From NCBI RefSeq assembly GCF_020906515.1, contig NC_085851.1, positions 310,001-374,000 of the forward strand: 64,000 nucleotides of DNA, read 5' to 3'. The stretch comes from Vanrija pseudolonga (taxonomy: Eukaryota > Basidiomycota > Tremellomycetes > Trichosporonales > Trichosporonaceae). Under the pieces are notes generated by a model. The model did no database searches. It had not been told where the DNA came from and saw only the letters and a program-made list of their open reading frames with translations. Below are positions 9,585 to 21,661 of the stretch, piece by piece (the first letter of the stretch is position 1; each line of letters begins with the position of its first letter). Both the position numbers and the translations under genes were made by a program.

Positions 9585-11336
9585 CTACGCCCCCGCGTTG
9601 CAGGTAAAGTCCCAGGCATCGGCGCCGCCGTCGCACTCGCCGAGCCCAAGCCCCCACCAGCGCTCAACCACGCGCGCGACGGCCTCGCGCGCCGACAGGG
9701 TCTGTGTCTCCATCCTGCTCTGTCAGCTGCGTCCTTGAGCCGTCACTCACGTCGACACCCATGGCTCGAGCGAGGCGAGGTAGTGCAGCCCGCGGATTGG
9801 CTCGACCGGCGCGTACGCGGCTATTGGCCTAAGCAGGGGGTAGCTCTCCCACACCTTGCGGAAGACCCAGGACGGCTTCTCGCCAAAGATGCGCTCCAGG
9901 TGGTCGTCGTCGATGGGGCCAAGTGAAAAGATCTTGACTACGCGCTCGCCGTTGATCGTGCGCTGGTACGAGATGGACTGGAACGGCGGGGCCGGCGTGC
10001 CCTCCTCCCGCGCCGTCCAGCCGGTCGTGAAGACATGCGACGGGATCTTGGCGCCGTCCGTGAAGCCAAAGTATGCCGGGTCCGGGTGGTCCGTCTTGGT
10101 CGTCGCGAACGTCGTGTGCAGGTGGACGTACTCCTGCGGCGGGATCGCCTCGTCAAAGTGTTTTTCGAGCTTCCGCGAGATCGGCGACGACGCCCACGGC
10201 GCAGCGAAGAAGACCTGGTCGTAGACGTCGTCCGTGTCGTCGGAGACCACGCGGAACTGGTCGCCCTCGAGCTCAATATCGTTCACGACCGTGTTGAGGC
10301 GCACGTCGGCCTTGGCGTCGTTGAGGAAGGCTTCAAAGATGCGCCAGTTGCCGCCCTCGACAGCGACGGCGTCGTCGGTGGCAAGGGACACGGACGCGCC
10401 GAGCGCGTGGATGACGTCGAGGTCGGACGCGTACTGCGGGGTGAGCGCTGCTTCAACTCGACACTCACGTTCACCCTCGTGCTCGGCTCAATCATCTCCG
10501 AGATCCACCGATCGCTGAGCTTCTCGCCGCGCGCCCAGTCGACGCCCTTCTCGGACGTGAGCTCGGTGCTGAGCTCGACAGTGGCCGCAAACTCCTCGAT
10601 CGAAGGCAGCGCGCCGCGCGCAGCAAGCCACGCGGGGTCGTACAGCCGCTTAAACTTGCGCAACAGCGCCGTCGTCGCCCGCCCCTGGCGAAACGGACTG
10701 AGCGCACCGTACCGCCGGAACGCGGCGACCCCAGTCCAGATCTTCCCCCACCACCCCTTGGTGCCGTCGGTCGTGAAGAGGAACTCGCGCCCGTCCCAGA
10801 TCCCCACGCCGCCGTCAAAGTCGACGTCGTAGGTGGTCAGGTTGAACAGCTGCGCGAGTGAGCGAGCGTCAGCGAGCGAGCAAGCGAGCTTAACCGCCAT
10901 TCACCTTGGCCGCGTTCACGAGGTTGCGGTTCGCGCCGACGAATATCGCCGCGCCGAGCTCGCTCGCGTCGACCGTCGTGTCGTTGTGCGCGAACACGAC
11001 CGTGCTCCGGCCGCCGACGTAGGCCTCCTTATCGTAAACGACCACTGGGGCGAGCAAGCTGCCGACAGGCTTGCCGGCACGCGCCTCGGCGATGCGCGCG
11101 GCGCGTGTGAGAAACCATGCGGCCGCGGACCCGGAGGCGCCGGCGCCGACGACGGCGACGCGCTTGGGGGACGTTTGGCCCAGCACGACCTGGTGCGGGG
11201 CGTACGGGTCGAGATGGGGCGGTGTGGGTGTGCGAGTTGGCGGCGCCGCCGAGAGGGCGGGGAAGTAGAGCACGCCGAAGAGCGCGAGGAAGACCGAGCC
11301 GATGAGGACTGTGCGCGGGGTCAGCCAGCTTGGCAT
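9585..11336 (-). CDS. Prenylcysteine oxidase-like FAD enzyme
   Basis: Four exons, 11336-10905, 10849-10469, 10433-9751 and 9714-9585, give 541 residues. After an N-terminal signal anchor (VLIGSVFLALFGVLYF) comes the FAD-binding GxGxxG motif VAVVGAGASGSAAAWFL, then VVVYDKEAYVGGRS. The middle carries LFNLTTYDVD, EMIEPSTRVNYASDLDVIHA and VEGGNWRIFEAFL. These last match prenylcysteine oxidase segments (RVNYGQ.. and AVEGGN), as does the late block GLHYLASLEPWVSTMETQTL (YLNGIEWAASAVE in animals). The known reaction splits prenylcysteine into cysteine, a prenyl aldehyde and H2O2 during turnover of prenylated proteins. A lumenal or vacuolar location follows from the anchor. The last exon ends with GGADAWDFTCNAGA. 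An upstream in-frame ATG at 11423 exists but would bury the anchor. Confidence 0.85.
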
Positions 11337-11933
11337 TTTGGGGATGTGGGAGAGGGAGCGATGGCGGTGGCGAGGGCGTCCGGCTGTTATATGTTGTTCT
11401 GCGGAGGATGGCAATGACGACATCGCTCGGGCGCGATGGTGAAACCGATACCTGCTTATTGTTTCGTCCGCGTCGTTGGTCCTCTTCGTCGTCCTCTTCT
11501 CACAACCGTGCTGCTGCTTGCTTCACTCGGCTCGGTGGCGCTGCTGCTTCGCCGCAAGCACGACACGCACACCACTCGCCGCGGCGATGCCTCTCGCGCT
11601 CACGACCTCACGACCTCACGGCCGCCGCACCGCCGCCGCGGCTCCCGCGCTCACGCTCCCACTCCCACTCCCACCCCGCAATGTCTAAACTGTGCATTAA
11701 ACTGATGTGGCCTCGCGGCAATGATATACTATACTGGCTACACAGAGCCCATGATGATGCGGGCGCGCCGGCGCTGGCACTGAAAATCCTACTTTAACAA
11801 CGCGCCACTGTTGGTCAAGTCACTGTTCGAGACTGTCCGTCGCTCGTCCTGTCCGCTCAACCACTGTCCAACGTCCCATCCACCCAACCACTGTCCGCCC
11901 AACGTCCCAACCCCCCCGCCACGGCTCCCGCCC
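11337..11933. other. Intergenic region of about 600 bases
   Basis: It lies upstream of the oxidase gene and downstream of the 786-residue protein gene (both minus strand). Nothing beyond CAC-rich and CT-rich low complexity was noticed. Confidence 0.5.
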
Positions 11934-14349
11934 CTACGACAGGAAGAACGTCTCGGCAACCCGCACCTCCTCCTTGTCGCGCACCTCGCTGATTTCGGCC
12001 TGCAGGCTCGCGTTATCGTGCACCATCGGGTTGCAGCTGCGACGCCGGGTCGCAAGCTCGCGCTGCTTGGCCTCGTACGCGTCGTAGCTGGTAGGCGGCT
12101 CCTTGGGCTTGGTGCTCAGCTTGCGGCTCAGGCTCGCTGCGCGGAGGCTCGTCGCGCTCGTCTTTGTGCTGAGCTTTCTCGACAGCGACTGCGCCGACTT
12201 GCGCCACTTGGACTTTGTCGTCGGCGTCGTGGCCGTCTCGTGGTCGCCGTCGTGCGAGTCGGGCGGCGTACGCAGGCCCATGGGCGACGGCGGCGCCGAG
12301 TCGAGGAACGAGTTGTGCGTCAGGCTCGTGCCGTGACCGAGGCTCGAGCCGTGGCCGAGCAGGGAGGGCACGGCGTGCGTCGCCGTCGACCCGTTGCGCT
12401 CTGGCGTCCCACTGTGCCCGTAGCCCAGGAGCGAGCCGTATCTGCGCACAGCAGCAGCACGGTGCTCAGCCATCGACCCGACGCCAGCACTCGAAGCATG
12501 CCCGTTCTCCGAGGCGGCGTGCTCAAACGAGCTCGGTGTGGCCGGCTCGTTGAGGTTGGAGCAAGGTCCAAACGTTGCCGAACGCGTGACAACGCGGATG
12601 TCGAGCGGGCGGACCACATCGTGCGTCTCGTCCGACGACGCGTCGGCCGAGCGGTCATACGGCGACTTGTGGAGGTTCCTCAGCGACGGCTTGGTGCGGC
12701 GCAGCGTGGGGCCTGTGGCCGAGCGCGGAAACGTGTTAAAGCTGCGCTGCGCGGTGGGGAGGAGCGGCTCAGCCCCCTCCATCTCCTCCGGCTCGGTCGT
12801 CCACAGTCCGCGGGTCACAGCGTGCGACGGCATAGCAGCAGGTGATGCACCAGTGTGCTTGGGGCGCACAATGTCGCTCAGGTCCGGCACCTGCGTTGCC
12901 GGCTCGGTGCGGTCGGCAATAGGCGAGCGTGGGATGTCCGCGGCATTGACCTGCAGGATGTCGACCGTGTCGATCTTGCGGAGCGACGGCTTGGTGCGTA
13001 GCGGTGCCGTGGCCTCGGGCTTCTCGCTGATCGACTGTAGGGATGGCTTAGTGCGGAGGACGTGCCCGTCGTTGCTCTGGGTGGTGAGGTTGGACACGAG
13101 GATGTGGGCGTGCTCGTCCTCGGAGACTGGGGTGCGCTGGGACGGCTTGCCCTCGAGGCGGGCGAGCGCGGCGGCTCTGGCTGCGGCTGCGGCCTCGGGG
13201 GACACCTCGAGGTCCATTGGCGCCGGCCGGTCGCCAGGCATGGGCATGGGCTCGCTCTCGTCCGGCTCAAAGGTCGGCACTGGGACTCTTCTCGACTTGC
13301 GCGCCGCAGCAGCAGCAGACGTGGGAGCGCCGCCCACACTGTGCCCCGTCTTGGAGGACACGACGCTGGCGTGCTTGTCTGTCTGGAGCTGCAGGCTCTG
13401 GCGGCGGATGGTCGCGCGGCGCTCAATGACGGCCGACGAGCGCTGCATGTCGAGCAGCACGCCGTGGACACTGGCGGGCGCCTTGACCTTTTCGACCTTG
13501 AGCTGGTTGTTGTCGAGGCTCTTGTCGAGCGCCATCGCGGCTCTCTGCGACGTCGTCATGTACGTCGTCGCGTAGACCTGCGCGGCCGACTGGGACTGGC
13601 GCTTGGCGGCCTTGACCGCGGCCTTGCTTCTTCTCTTCTCGGCCTTCTCCTCTGCCTTGAGCTCGGCCTTGGTCTTGGGCAGCTCGCCAGACGACTCGTC
13701 GCGCCAGGTCGGCGATGACGAGGGCAAGGAAGACGGTGGTGTGGGCAGCGGCGGTGGTGCCTCGGCCTTGGCCTTCTTGCCCTTGAACTTGTTGAACAGC
13801 GACATGAAGCCGCCGCTCTTGGCCTCGGGCTTGGTCTGCGGTGGTGGCGCGACATGGGTCGACGCCGGCGCCGTCTGGTACTCCTTGGGGATCGAGGGGA
13901 CCGGTGGCATCGGTCGTGGCTGTGACCTGGGTGGTGGACGTCTCGCAATGTCAGCGCGTCGTCGACTTGGCCTTGACTCACCGTTCCGAGATGGTGCTGG
14001 CTCGTTTTCTCGCCTTGTCCGCCTGGGTCCTAGCCATGGACCTCAAGCTCTGCATAGATCGCGAGAGGGACATGCGCTTCGAGCGCTTGTCATTAAAGCC
14101 GCCAGCAGCGTCGCCAGAAGCGTCCGGGGCGTCTAGCCGCTGGTATGCCCTTGCCCCCTCTGCCTCGGTCAAGTCCTTGAGCGACAGCGGGGGCGTCATT
14201 GGCGTGGACAGATTTGGGCTCCCTCCGCCTGGTGTTCGGTCGTCAGAGTTGTCTGTTGTCGTCGTGTGGGACAGGGAGGGCGGGTTGCTGGGCCATCGGT
14301 CAAGCTCTGTTGGCCGAGGCAGCGAGTAGTCGATGCCGGTAGTCGCCAT
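11934..14349 (-). CDS. Large serine-rich basic protein of unknown function
   Basis: Two exons, 14349-13982 and 13926-11934, joined by a 55-nt intron (GTGAGT..CACCCAG), give 786 residues. No catalytic domain is recognised. Visible features are an N-terminal Thr-rich leader, a Lys/Glu-rich helical stretch (KTKAELKAEEKAEKRRSKAA), three copies of an RTKPSL motif (HVLRTKPSLQ, APLRTKPSLRKI, LRRTKPSLRNL), two copies of LSRKLSTK, and many SP/TP sites. These suggest a phosphorylated scaffold-type protein with basic docking motifs, for example at the cell cortex or cytoskeleton. That is inference from composition only. An alternative ATG at 14376 would add nine residues. Confidence 0.7.
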
Positions 14350-16314
14350 GGTGGTGGTGGTGGTGCGCGTCGTCAATCAAGCAGCAGCTAGAGCAAGTGT
14401 CAGCAAGTGGGTTCATCTTTGCGATGGAGCGCAGTGGAGCAGTGATGGCAGTGATGGGCCGGCCGTGAAGATCTCTTGCCGTAGATGGCAACCGACAGCC
14501 ATCGGCTGCTCTACCCTGGCCACAGAATGGACAATCAAGGTGGTAGTGCGCCTCGTCGCGGCGCCCAGCTCATCAACGCCCAGCGCCGTCATTGTGCGCC
14601 ACCTCGCGCCCTATTGAGCCACCAAGGGGCAATCATGGCACATGTCAATCACAATACGCACGCACGCACTGAATCGGAAATGGAAGCGGCGGCGCTGGGC
14701 GTGGGGCGCGTGGTGGTGGCGGCGGGCGGTGATGTCGCCGTGCAGAGAGTCAAGTGGCAAGAGGCGAGTCGAGTTTGTTGTCGGCGCGAGTTGGCGGTCG
14801 TCGGCGTCGGCACAAGACAATGTCGGCAAGATCGTAAATTCCTCAACACAGTCGAGGAAGAAGCAACGCAAGCAAGTGTTGTGTGTGTACCGGATTGTTG
14901 GAGCGCAATGTTGTGGCGACAGCAGCAGCAACGAGCGACCAACGAGGCAATGTGTCGTGAGGCGAGAGGCGGTGTGGTTGCGGGCCTTGATACCCGTGGG
15001 ATGAAGCGGCGCCAGTGTCGACGTGATCGTCGACACACTGTGTTGAGCGAGCCCAGCAACAAATTAACGAGGCACGCGTGGTGTGCTGCGAGAGAGGTGC
15101 AAGGCAGCAACAACAAGATTCTGGGGTGGAGCCGGCGCTGCCCCAGGAACCTTGTCGCAGAGTGTCTCGAACGCAGCAGGCAGGAGCACTGCTGCTGCTG
15201 CTGCTCTGCTCGTCGCTGCGTTGTGCCTCGCCCGAGTCTGTCGTCGTGAAGGGTCACACGACGACGGTGCAACGAGCTAGCTGGGCAGGCGCTGCGTGCG
15301 CTGCGTGCGGGGTAGCGCGGTGCAGCGACGACCATGCTGTACTGCACCGGATCAGCTGGACAACGACGGCTGGGCGAGGGCACGGCGCGCGCGAGGAACG
15401 CCAAAACAAACCCTGGGCCGGCGTCAACAACGGCTGCCGGCATCGCAGGAGCTGAGACACGGGGTAACGACCGAGTCGTGCACCTGCCTGCCTGCCCCAG
15501 CCCACCGAGGTTGGCCTCCCTGCCTCGTCGCTCGCCCTCACGACCGCGCCGCCTCAGCACGCAGCATGCATGCAGGCACACCGACGACCGGCCAGACCCC
15601 CCCTCACCAGCCAGCCATCACGCCAGATCGACCACAGAGTTATCGTCGCCAGCCCGGAAACCTAATCACCCACGCACTGAGGGAGACACTGTCGGCAGCA
15701 ACTGAGCGCATCTCGTCGCCCCACGTTTCGTCGGGAGTGCCTTGCTTCCGGATACCGCTTCCAGCAACGCTATTTGGCGTGGTGGTGCTGCAGACAGGCA
15801 GGCAGGTGATGCTGCTGCTGCCCCAGCCAGGTGATGCAACCACGCTAGCTGCCCCTCTCGGAATGTGCGTCGATTCGGTCTGTCACGGCCTCTCGAGCTA
15901 AACTCGTCGGGAAGACGGGGTAGATGTTTGCGGGCGCGGGGTTGGTGTTTGCGGAGCTGGTCAAGCAGGGTTGCAGCAGCCTGCCGCTCACATCCTCCGA
16001 CGCGCCCACCCACCTTCACCCTGCATGCATCGGCCACTTGCACCCCCACCACAGGTTACACCCACGGCCTGGACCACCAACAGCCAGTGCCTGCACGTTT
16101 CACATCCACCCACCCTTACTCGTACAAGTACAACACCGCAGGCACTTACAGCACCCGCAGACACTGGTTCCGTCGGCCACCACAACCTCTTCAACCACCC
16201 ATTGAGAGCAGCTCGGTTGCAAGTAGGCCCAAGCCCAAGTAGGAACACACACATGAGTATACAATATTACTGGTCCAACCCAGCACGACCGGCGGTCCAA
16301 TCCAGCACGCCCGA
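14350..16314. other. Long intergenic region of about 2 kb
   Basis: It lies upstream of the serine-rich protein gene and downstream of TFC4. Open frames occur on both strands (up to about 310 codons) but are Arg/Cys-rich, lack the intron pattern of neighbours and resemble nothing known to me. Short GCT runs occur near 15190. A long promoter or a non-coding transcript is possible; nothing is demonstrable from sequence alone. Confidence 0.4.
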
Positions 16315-19300
16315 CTAGCTCAGCGCAAGCCACTCGTCCGACACAACCTGCACGAGCTCCCAGGACGCAGAAGCGCTGTAGATGAGCACGAGGTTGTGCG
16401 CCGCTTCCCGTCCCAGAGAGCCGTCACGCAGACGCTTGCCCTCCTCTTCGTCATCTTGTTCGGCAACTCGGGACCGCACAGATTCGAGCACAGTCTCGTA
16501 GTGTTTCACTGCGAGATGCACAATGCCTGTGCGTAGAGTGTCAGTTTCACGTCGGCGTCACTTGCTCCACACGAGTCCCGCCTGTCGGCATCTCGCGGCA
16601 TGCTCACCCAATCCGTGAAAGGCACGCCCATAGTTGTATTCCACCTCTTCTTGCGAAACGACGTCTTGTGGACTGAGCTTACGGTAACGCGCCAGGAACG
16701 CTAGACCCTGGGAATCGATTATCAGAGATGGCTTCCCAAGTTGCCATATTGACAACCAGCAACCTTACCTGCGCGATCTGGTAGTTTCGGTTGTCAGATT
16801 GGCGCACAAGAGCTCGCCCAAAGAAGGCTTGAGCAATGAACAAGCACAGTAAGGGGTCGTATTGGTTGACTTCGTATGCCCGGAGGAAATAGACTGTGGC
16901 GGTGAGCAAGTTGGCTGGTGAGAATCACTCACACAAAGCGCTCTGATAACTCTTGGCAGTAAGCATGTTCTGGCCGTACAGCGCATTGAAGACGGGCGAG
17001 TGCTTTGTTGGCTTAGGGATCTCCGTGGCTCCTTCGACAGCCCCAGATGGGTCGGCGGATGCGTCGGCTTCCTCTCCATCCCCTTCCGCCTCCCCGTCCT
17101 CGTCCTCCTCGGGCTCATCGTCCTCGTCCACTTCTTGCGTTCCCGGTCTCCAGGGTTGCGACGACTTGCCAGCCGTCTCGTCGACCTCGTCGTCAATGTC
17201 GATAAAGTCGCCCAGTCGACGCGACTGTCCCGTGGTCTGGATCTGTGCCCAGCGCTGCACACGAGAGTTGTAGCGGAGCTTGACACCACAAACCGCCTCG
17301 TCGTAGATGCGCAGTTCACGGTGAAGGAACTTTTGCAAGGCCAGGTTTTGCCAGCTGGATTGCTGCTTGTAGCCTCCGCCCATGGCTGAGAGCATCAAGA
17401 GGATGGGCTCTGGCCTGAACTGGTGCAGCTGAGACAACCGCTTGCAGTTGTCGACGATTGTGTCGTAGGCTCCGAGGCGCATGGCGCAGGCTGGGCAGTC
17501 AGCACGGTGTTGCTGCTTCGCACTCACCAATGATGGTCAGCCTAAGAGCAACCTCACAGCGACGGCTGTTGAAGGGACCCGACCACACGACGTGATCCAG
17601 AATGCCCATGGCATAGACGGTGCTCTTTCGGTCCTTGCTCATGAGCACACAGCAGTACTGCGTCGTCAGCGTCCAGCCCTCCGCCCAAGCCCACCTTGAT
17701 GGTGATGGCAAGCCAGTCCTCCGACTTGATGCCATAAAAGTCCTCCTGTCGGCGAATGGCATACTCGAGCTTGCCCTCAATGGGCTTGTCATGCTCTTCG
17801 TTGAAGCCCAGTGTGCGCTCAAGGCGATCCTGCATGTCCATGACTTCAGAGTCAATGTTGCTCTTTGCGCTCTTCTTGCGGTTCGTGATGACCCGAGTGA
17901 CACCCTGGTCGTGAGCTTGTGAACGGTCAGACCTGCACCTACCCTATTCTTCGAGAAGTTGCTCTTGGCCAAGCGGAACGTCTCGATCATCCTGTCCGCA
18001 GCCTCTGTGAAGGCCTCCAAGGCCCACGGCTCGCCTTCGTTGAGCTGCTCCTCGGCAGCCTCGGCGTCCTGGAACAAGCGCTTCATCGTGTCGGCCATCT
18101 GCTGCTGCAGCGAGATCTTGGTCGCCTTGCGCTCGGCCGGCGCACGCTCGCCCTTGGCGCCACGCTCACGAGCACGAGTAACTGGTCGTCAGCCTGTGCA
18201 ACTCCCAAAGCCACTTACGCTCAGTGACAATCTCGTACGCCTCGTCCTTCTGACCCATGTCTTCGAGAACACGGGCGAGGGCCATACGGGCTTCTGTGTT
18301 GGACTTGTCCATGTCGACGACTGGGGGTGAGCGTTGCACAGTATACAAACACATACCCCAACGAAGACTCTCCAACGCGGCATCGTAGCGCTGCAGGTTG
18401 TGCTGGCAGAGACCGAGCTTGAAGATGACGGCTGGCTCGTCGTCGACCTAGGGGTTAGTTGCGTCCGTACGCACAAACCCACCCCAACACGATCATGTAA
18501 CGATGCCCAGAACTCGATGGCCGACTCCCACAGCTCGCGCTTCATCAGGGCATCGCCGAGCTCCTTGAACATCCTGGAGTGGATCAAGGCGTCGAGCTCC
18601 AAGATCTCGTTGATGTGCACCTGGCGGGTCAGAATCCGACAGACACATGTAACCCACCATCGCTTCAGTGTCCTGGCCAAGACGGAGACGCGCGAGGGCA
18701 AGACGGTATCGCAGCTGGGTGTCCAGGTCATAGCCACCCTTGGACCCCTCGGCGTCCTCGTCGTCGGCCTCTTTTGGCGGCTCGTACTCGCTGTCGTCGT
18801 CGATCGCGTCCCAGCCCTTCTGGTTCTTGCGCCCCTGGATCCATCGCTGGCCACGGTGGATGGTGCTGACCGCGCTTTCGACGTCACCAGAGAGGAGCAG
18901 GTAGTCGACGTACACGACGATGTGCTCCAGCTGCATCGTGTTCTGGTCTGGGCCGGCGCGTTGGTCTTCGGGGCCGCCAAACGCCGCAAAGTGGTACAGG
19001 AAGGCGTCGCCAAACACGTTGCTGCCAAACACAAACTGCTTTGCCTCGTGGATGAGCGGATGGATGTCCATCAGCATGTTGAAGTCGCGCAGGAAGGCAG
19101 GTTCGATGCGGTGGATCTTCTTGTAGACGTCGATCGCCTTCTTGTCCTTGTGGAGCTGGCGGTAGACGGTGGCCAGCTGCCACAGAATGTCCAAGCTCGA
19201 AGGGTCGATCTTGAGGGCCTTTCGTAGACAGTAGAGCGACTGGTTCTCGTTTCCGTCGACTCTGGAGTGGGTCAGCCAGCCTCCAGACACCGCACCCACT

Positions 19301-20099
19301 TGAACTCCTCGGCCAGCTCTCGCCACAGGCCAATGTCCTCCTCAATGTGGGCAGCACAGAAGCGCATCTGTCTGCTCATCTCGTGCTCGCCCATCTCTTC
19401 GTAGATTGACGCGAGTGTAGTCCACGCCGCTTGAACCTGCGAGTCGTGACGGATGACTTCGAGGAAGAGGTCGACCGCCTCGGCCCGCTGCGCGAGAATG
19501 TATGCCATGTTGGCGCGACCGAGCATCTGCTGGACCTCGTAAGTGGGTCGGTGGGCGCGGTGTACCTGTTGGGTCAGCAGTGGCGATGGCGTCCTTACCC
19601 ACCCTTCGTCGTGGCTTCTTCGATGCCTGTGGCAGCTCCTCCTCGTCCAGCGCCGCAAGGTCGTTCTGGAACCCGGCGCCGCCAACACCTTCTCCCTGGG
19701 CCGGCTGGCCTTCCGTCCCCTCCGCGGGTGGTGCACCTGCAACGTAGCCTGCGAGACGCCTTCCTGTCAGCGCGTTCCCATGATCAGAACTTACTGAAAG
19801 ATCGCGTCGTCTGGTTGGGGTGCAGCGGGCTCTGGTTCAGGTTCGGCGGCGACGACGGCGTCCTCGTCTCTCTCGCCGTCCTCGTCGGGCTCGTCGACAT
19901 ACTCGTCGTCGCTGCCGTCGTCGCCGTTGTCGCTGCTCAGGGCGCCGTTTTCGCTGTACTCGTCGCCTTCGTCGTCTTGGTCCTCGACATCGTCTTGCAT
20001 CTCGTCGTCTTGGATCTCATTGTTGTCCGGGTCGACGTCCATGTGTTCGTGGGCCTGCGACTGCGAGCCGGATGCCTCGGCGTCGACAAAGCCAGACAT
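16315..20099 (-). CDS. TFC4: TFIIIC subunit TFC4 / tau131 (TPR protein)
   Basis: Fourteen exons give 1078 residues: 20099-19795, 19759-19603, 19565-19300, 19261-18658, 18620-18483, 18447-18357, 18320-18219, 18181-17943, 17904-17695, 17657-17528, 17490-16933, 16893-16769, 16707-16608, 16526-16315. The order is that of the TFIIIC tau131 subunit: a long acidic N-terminus, HRPTYEVQQMLGRANMAYIL opening the first TPR array, WTTLASIYEEMGE, QSLYCLRKALKIDPSSLDIL, then an acidic insert, the second array (QNLQRYDAALESLRW) and the C-terminal TPRs (FYFLRAYEVNQYDPLLCLFI). TFC4 links TFIIIC to TFIIIB at tRNA and 5S genes in the nucleus. Length is close to the yeast protein (about 1025). Most introns are only 36-50 nt. 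The exon 1/2 junction (35-nt intron ending GGAAG) is the least certain. Confidence 0.9.
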
Positions 20100-21661
20100 G
20101 GTGGCGAAGCGGCCGTGTACGCTCAAGTGGGAAGCAACTGTCGAGCTGAGCGTCCCAAAACCTGAATTGTGAGGGCGTAGGGCTGCTCGTTGGGAGGGGA
20201 AGGTGCTTGTGGCCGAAAGTTGAGTGACGACGGTGGATGTTGGAGATTGAAGTGGAGGAAGGTGGAGGTCCTGACATCAGACACAACTTCCAAGGCCAGG
20301 CTTGGACCGTAGCCGTCACAAATGCACCTCCTCTTCACGAACACTTCAGTGTGCCTATGTGTGCATCTACCTCGAGCTGTGCATCGCTCTCCATCGTCCC
20401 TTCTCATGCATGCAGTCCATGTACTCATTGTCACTCGTCACTCGCTCATCCTCCCCTCAAGTCCGCTTTGTTGACACTGGTTCCGGAAATGACTTCATCG
20501 CTTACGTCAGCGTGAAACTTCGCACCCATTCGCACCAAAGACAACTTGACTTGTCGACTTTTGCTCGCATCATCTCTGTTCATTCTCCATCTCTCAACCC
20601 ACAACGATGACATAGCAACGAGTGAGTACTTGCGCCTCCGACAACACGCCCGACACGACCACGCCGCCACACCGCCGCGCCGCCGTTCCAAAGACGAAAA
20701 TTTATCCCATTTCACCCAGCCGGGGGAGCAAAGCCTCCTAGGCGGTTGCAACCTCCCCGCACGACCGTCTTGGTCGGCGCGGACATGGAGGGGGCGCCGT
20801 CGCTTCCGTGCGAAGAGGGACCCATTTCATAGTTACCCTGAGGAACTCGACGACCGCGGCGTGGTTGTGCGGCGGCGGCAACGACAGCGCGACGACGAGG
20901 AGCCGACGCTGACGACGACGCAGGGTTGTAACGATACGCGATACGATGGGGATCATGTTGTCGAGTAGATGTAGGATATGAAAGTCTTTCTGGAACGTGG
21001 GCCGCTGGTGCCGGAGCAGGCTGGGTAGCATGGTGCGGTGCGACGTGGGTTCATGTGGCAGTGATGAGCGATGAGCGAGAGCTGGGTGAGCTGGGGCCTT
21101 GGGCCTGGAGGATGTGCCATGGTTGTCAGCCCCGTCTCGACCGTCTCCTGCTCGAGTCTGCTGTCAATGACCAGTCTCCTGTCTTCATATCCATAGCTCT
21201 AGGATGCAGCTTGCGTGCGGCGCGTGTGATGTCCTGGTGCACGGAGTTGCGGCAGTGATTCCTCATCTTGGCTGTTCTCGACTTGGCTGGCAGTATGGAG
21301 CGGGCCTAACGCAGGCATCCGCGCCTGTTGACACGAATCCCCTTACGCACACCTAATTTTCATAGGCACGCCAATCCCGTCGAAACTGTCGGCGAACACT
21401 TACCGCCGACAGGATTCAGGGTCCATTTTGATCCCGTCCTCACCCAGGATTGGACGGTAGCAGAAGTTGCAGCGCCGTTGGACCCTGGGTGCGAGACGAG
21501 CTGCAGATTCTTGCACTGGCAGCCAGCCAGCCAGCTGCCAGCCAGCCCTGCCTGCACCCAGCTCCTGCTGCCTCCTGCTGCCTCTGGCACCCGCTCGCTC
21601 GTTACCATTACACTTCTCCACGACGAGTCTTGTTCTCCATCCTTCAAAAACTTCAAAAAAG
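20100..21661. other. Divergent promoter region between TFC4 and RPL3
   Basis: About 1.5 kb with no supported gene. Just upstream of RPL3 there is a run of CAGCCAGC units (about 21510-21560) and a CT-rich leader before the ATG, as is common for strongly expressed ribosomal genes. Confidence 0.5.

Noticed and set aside
14485-15901. Several 120-310 codon frames between the serine-rich gene and TFC4
   Set aside because: Overlapping on both strands, Cys/Arg-rich, no splice structure and no resemblance to known proteins.
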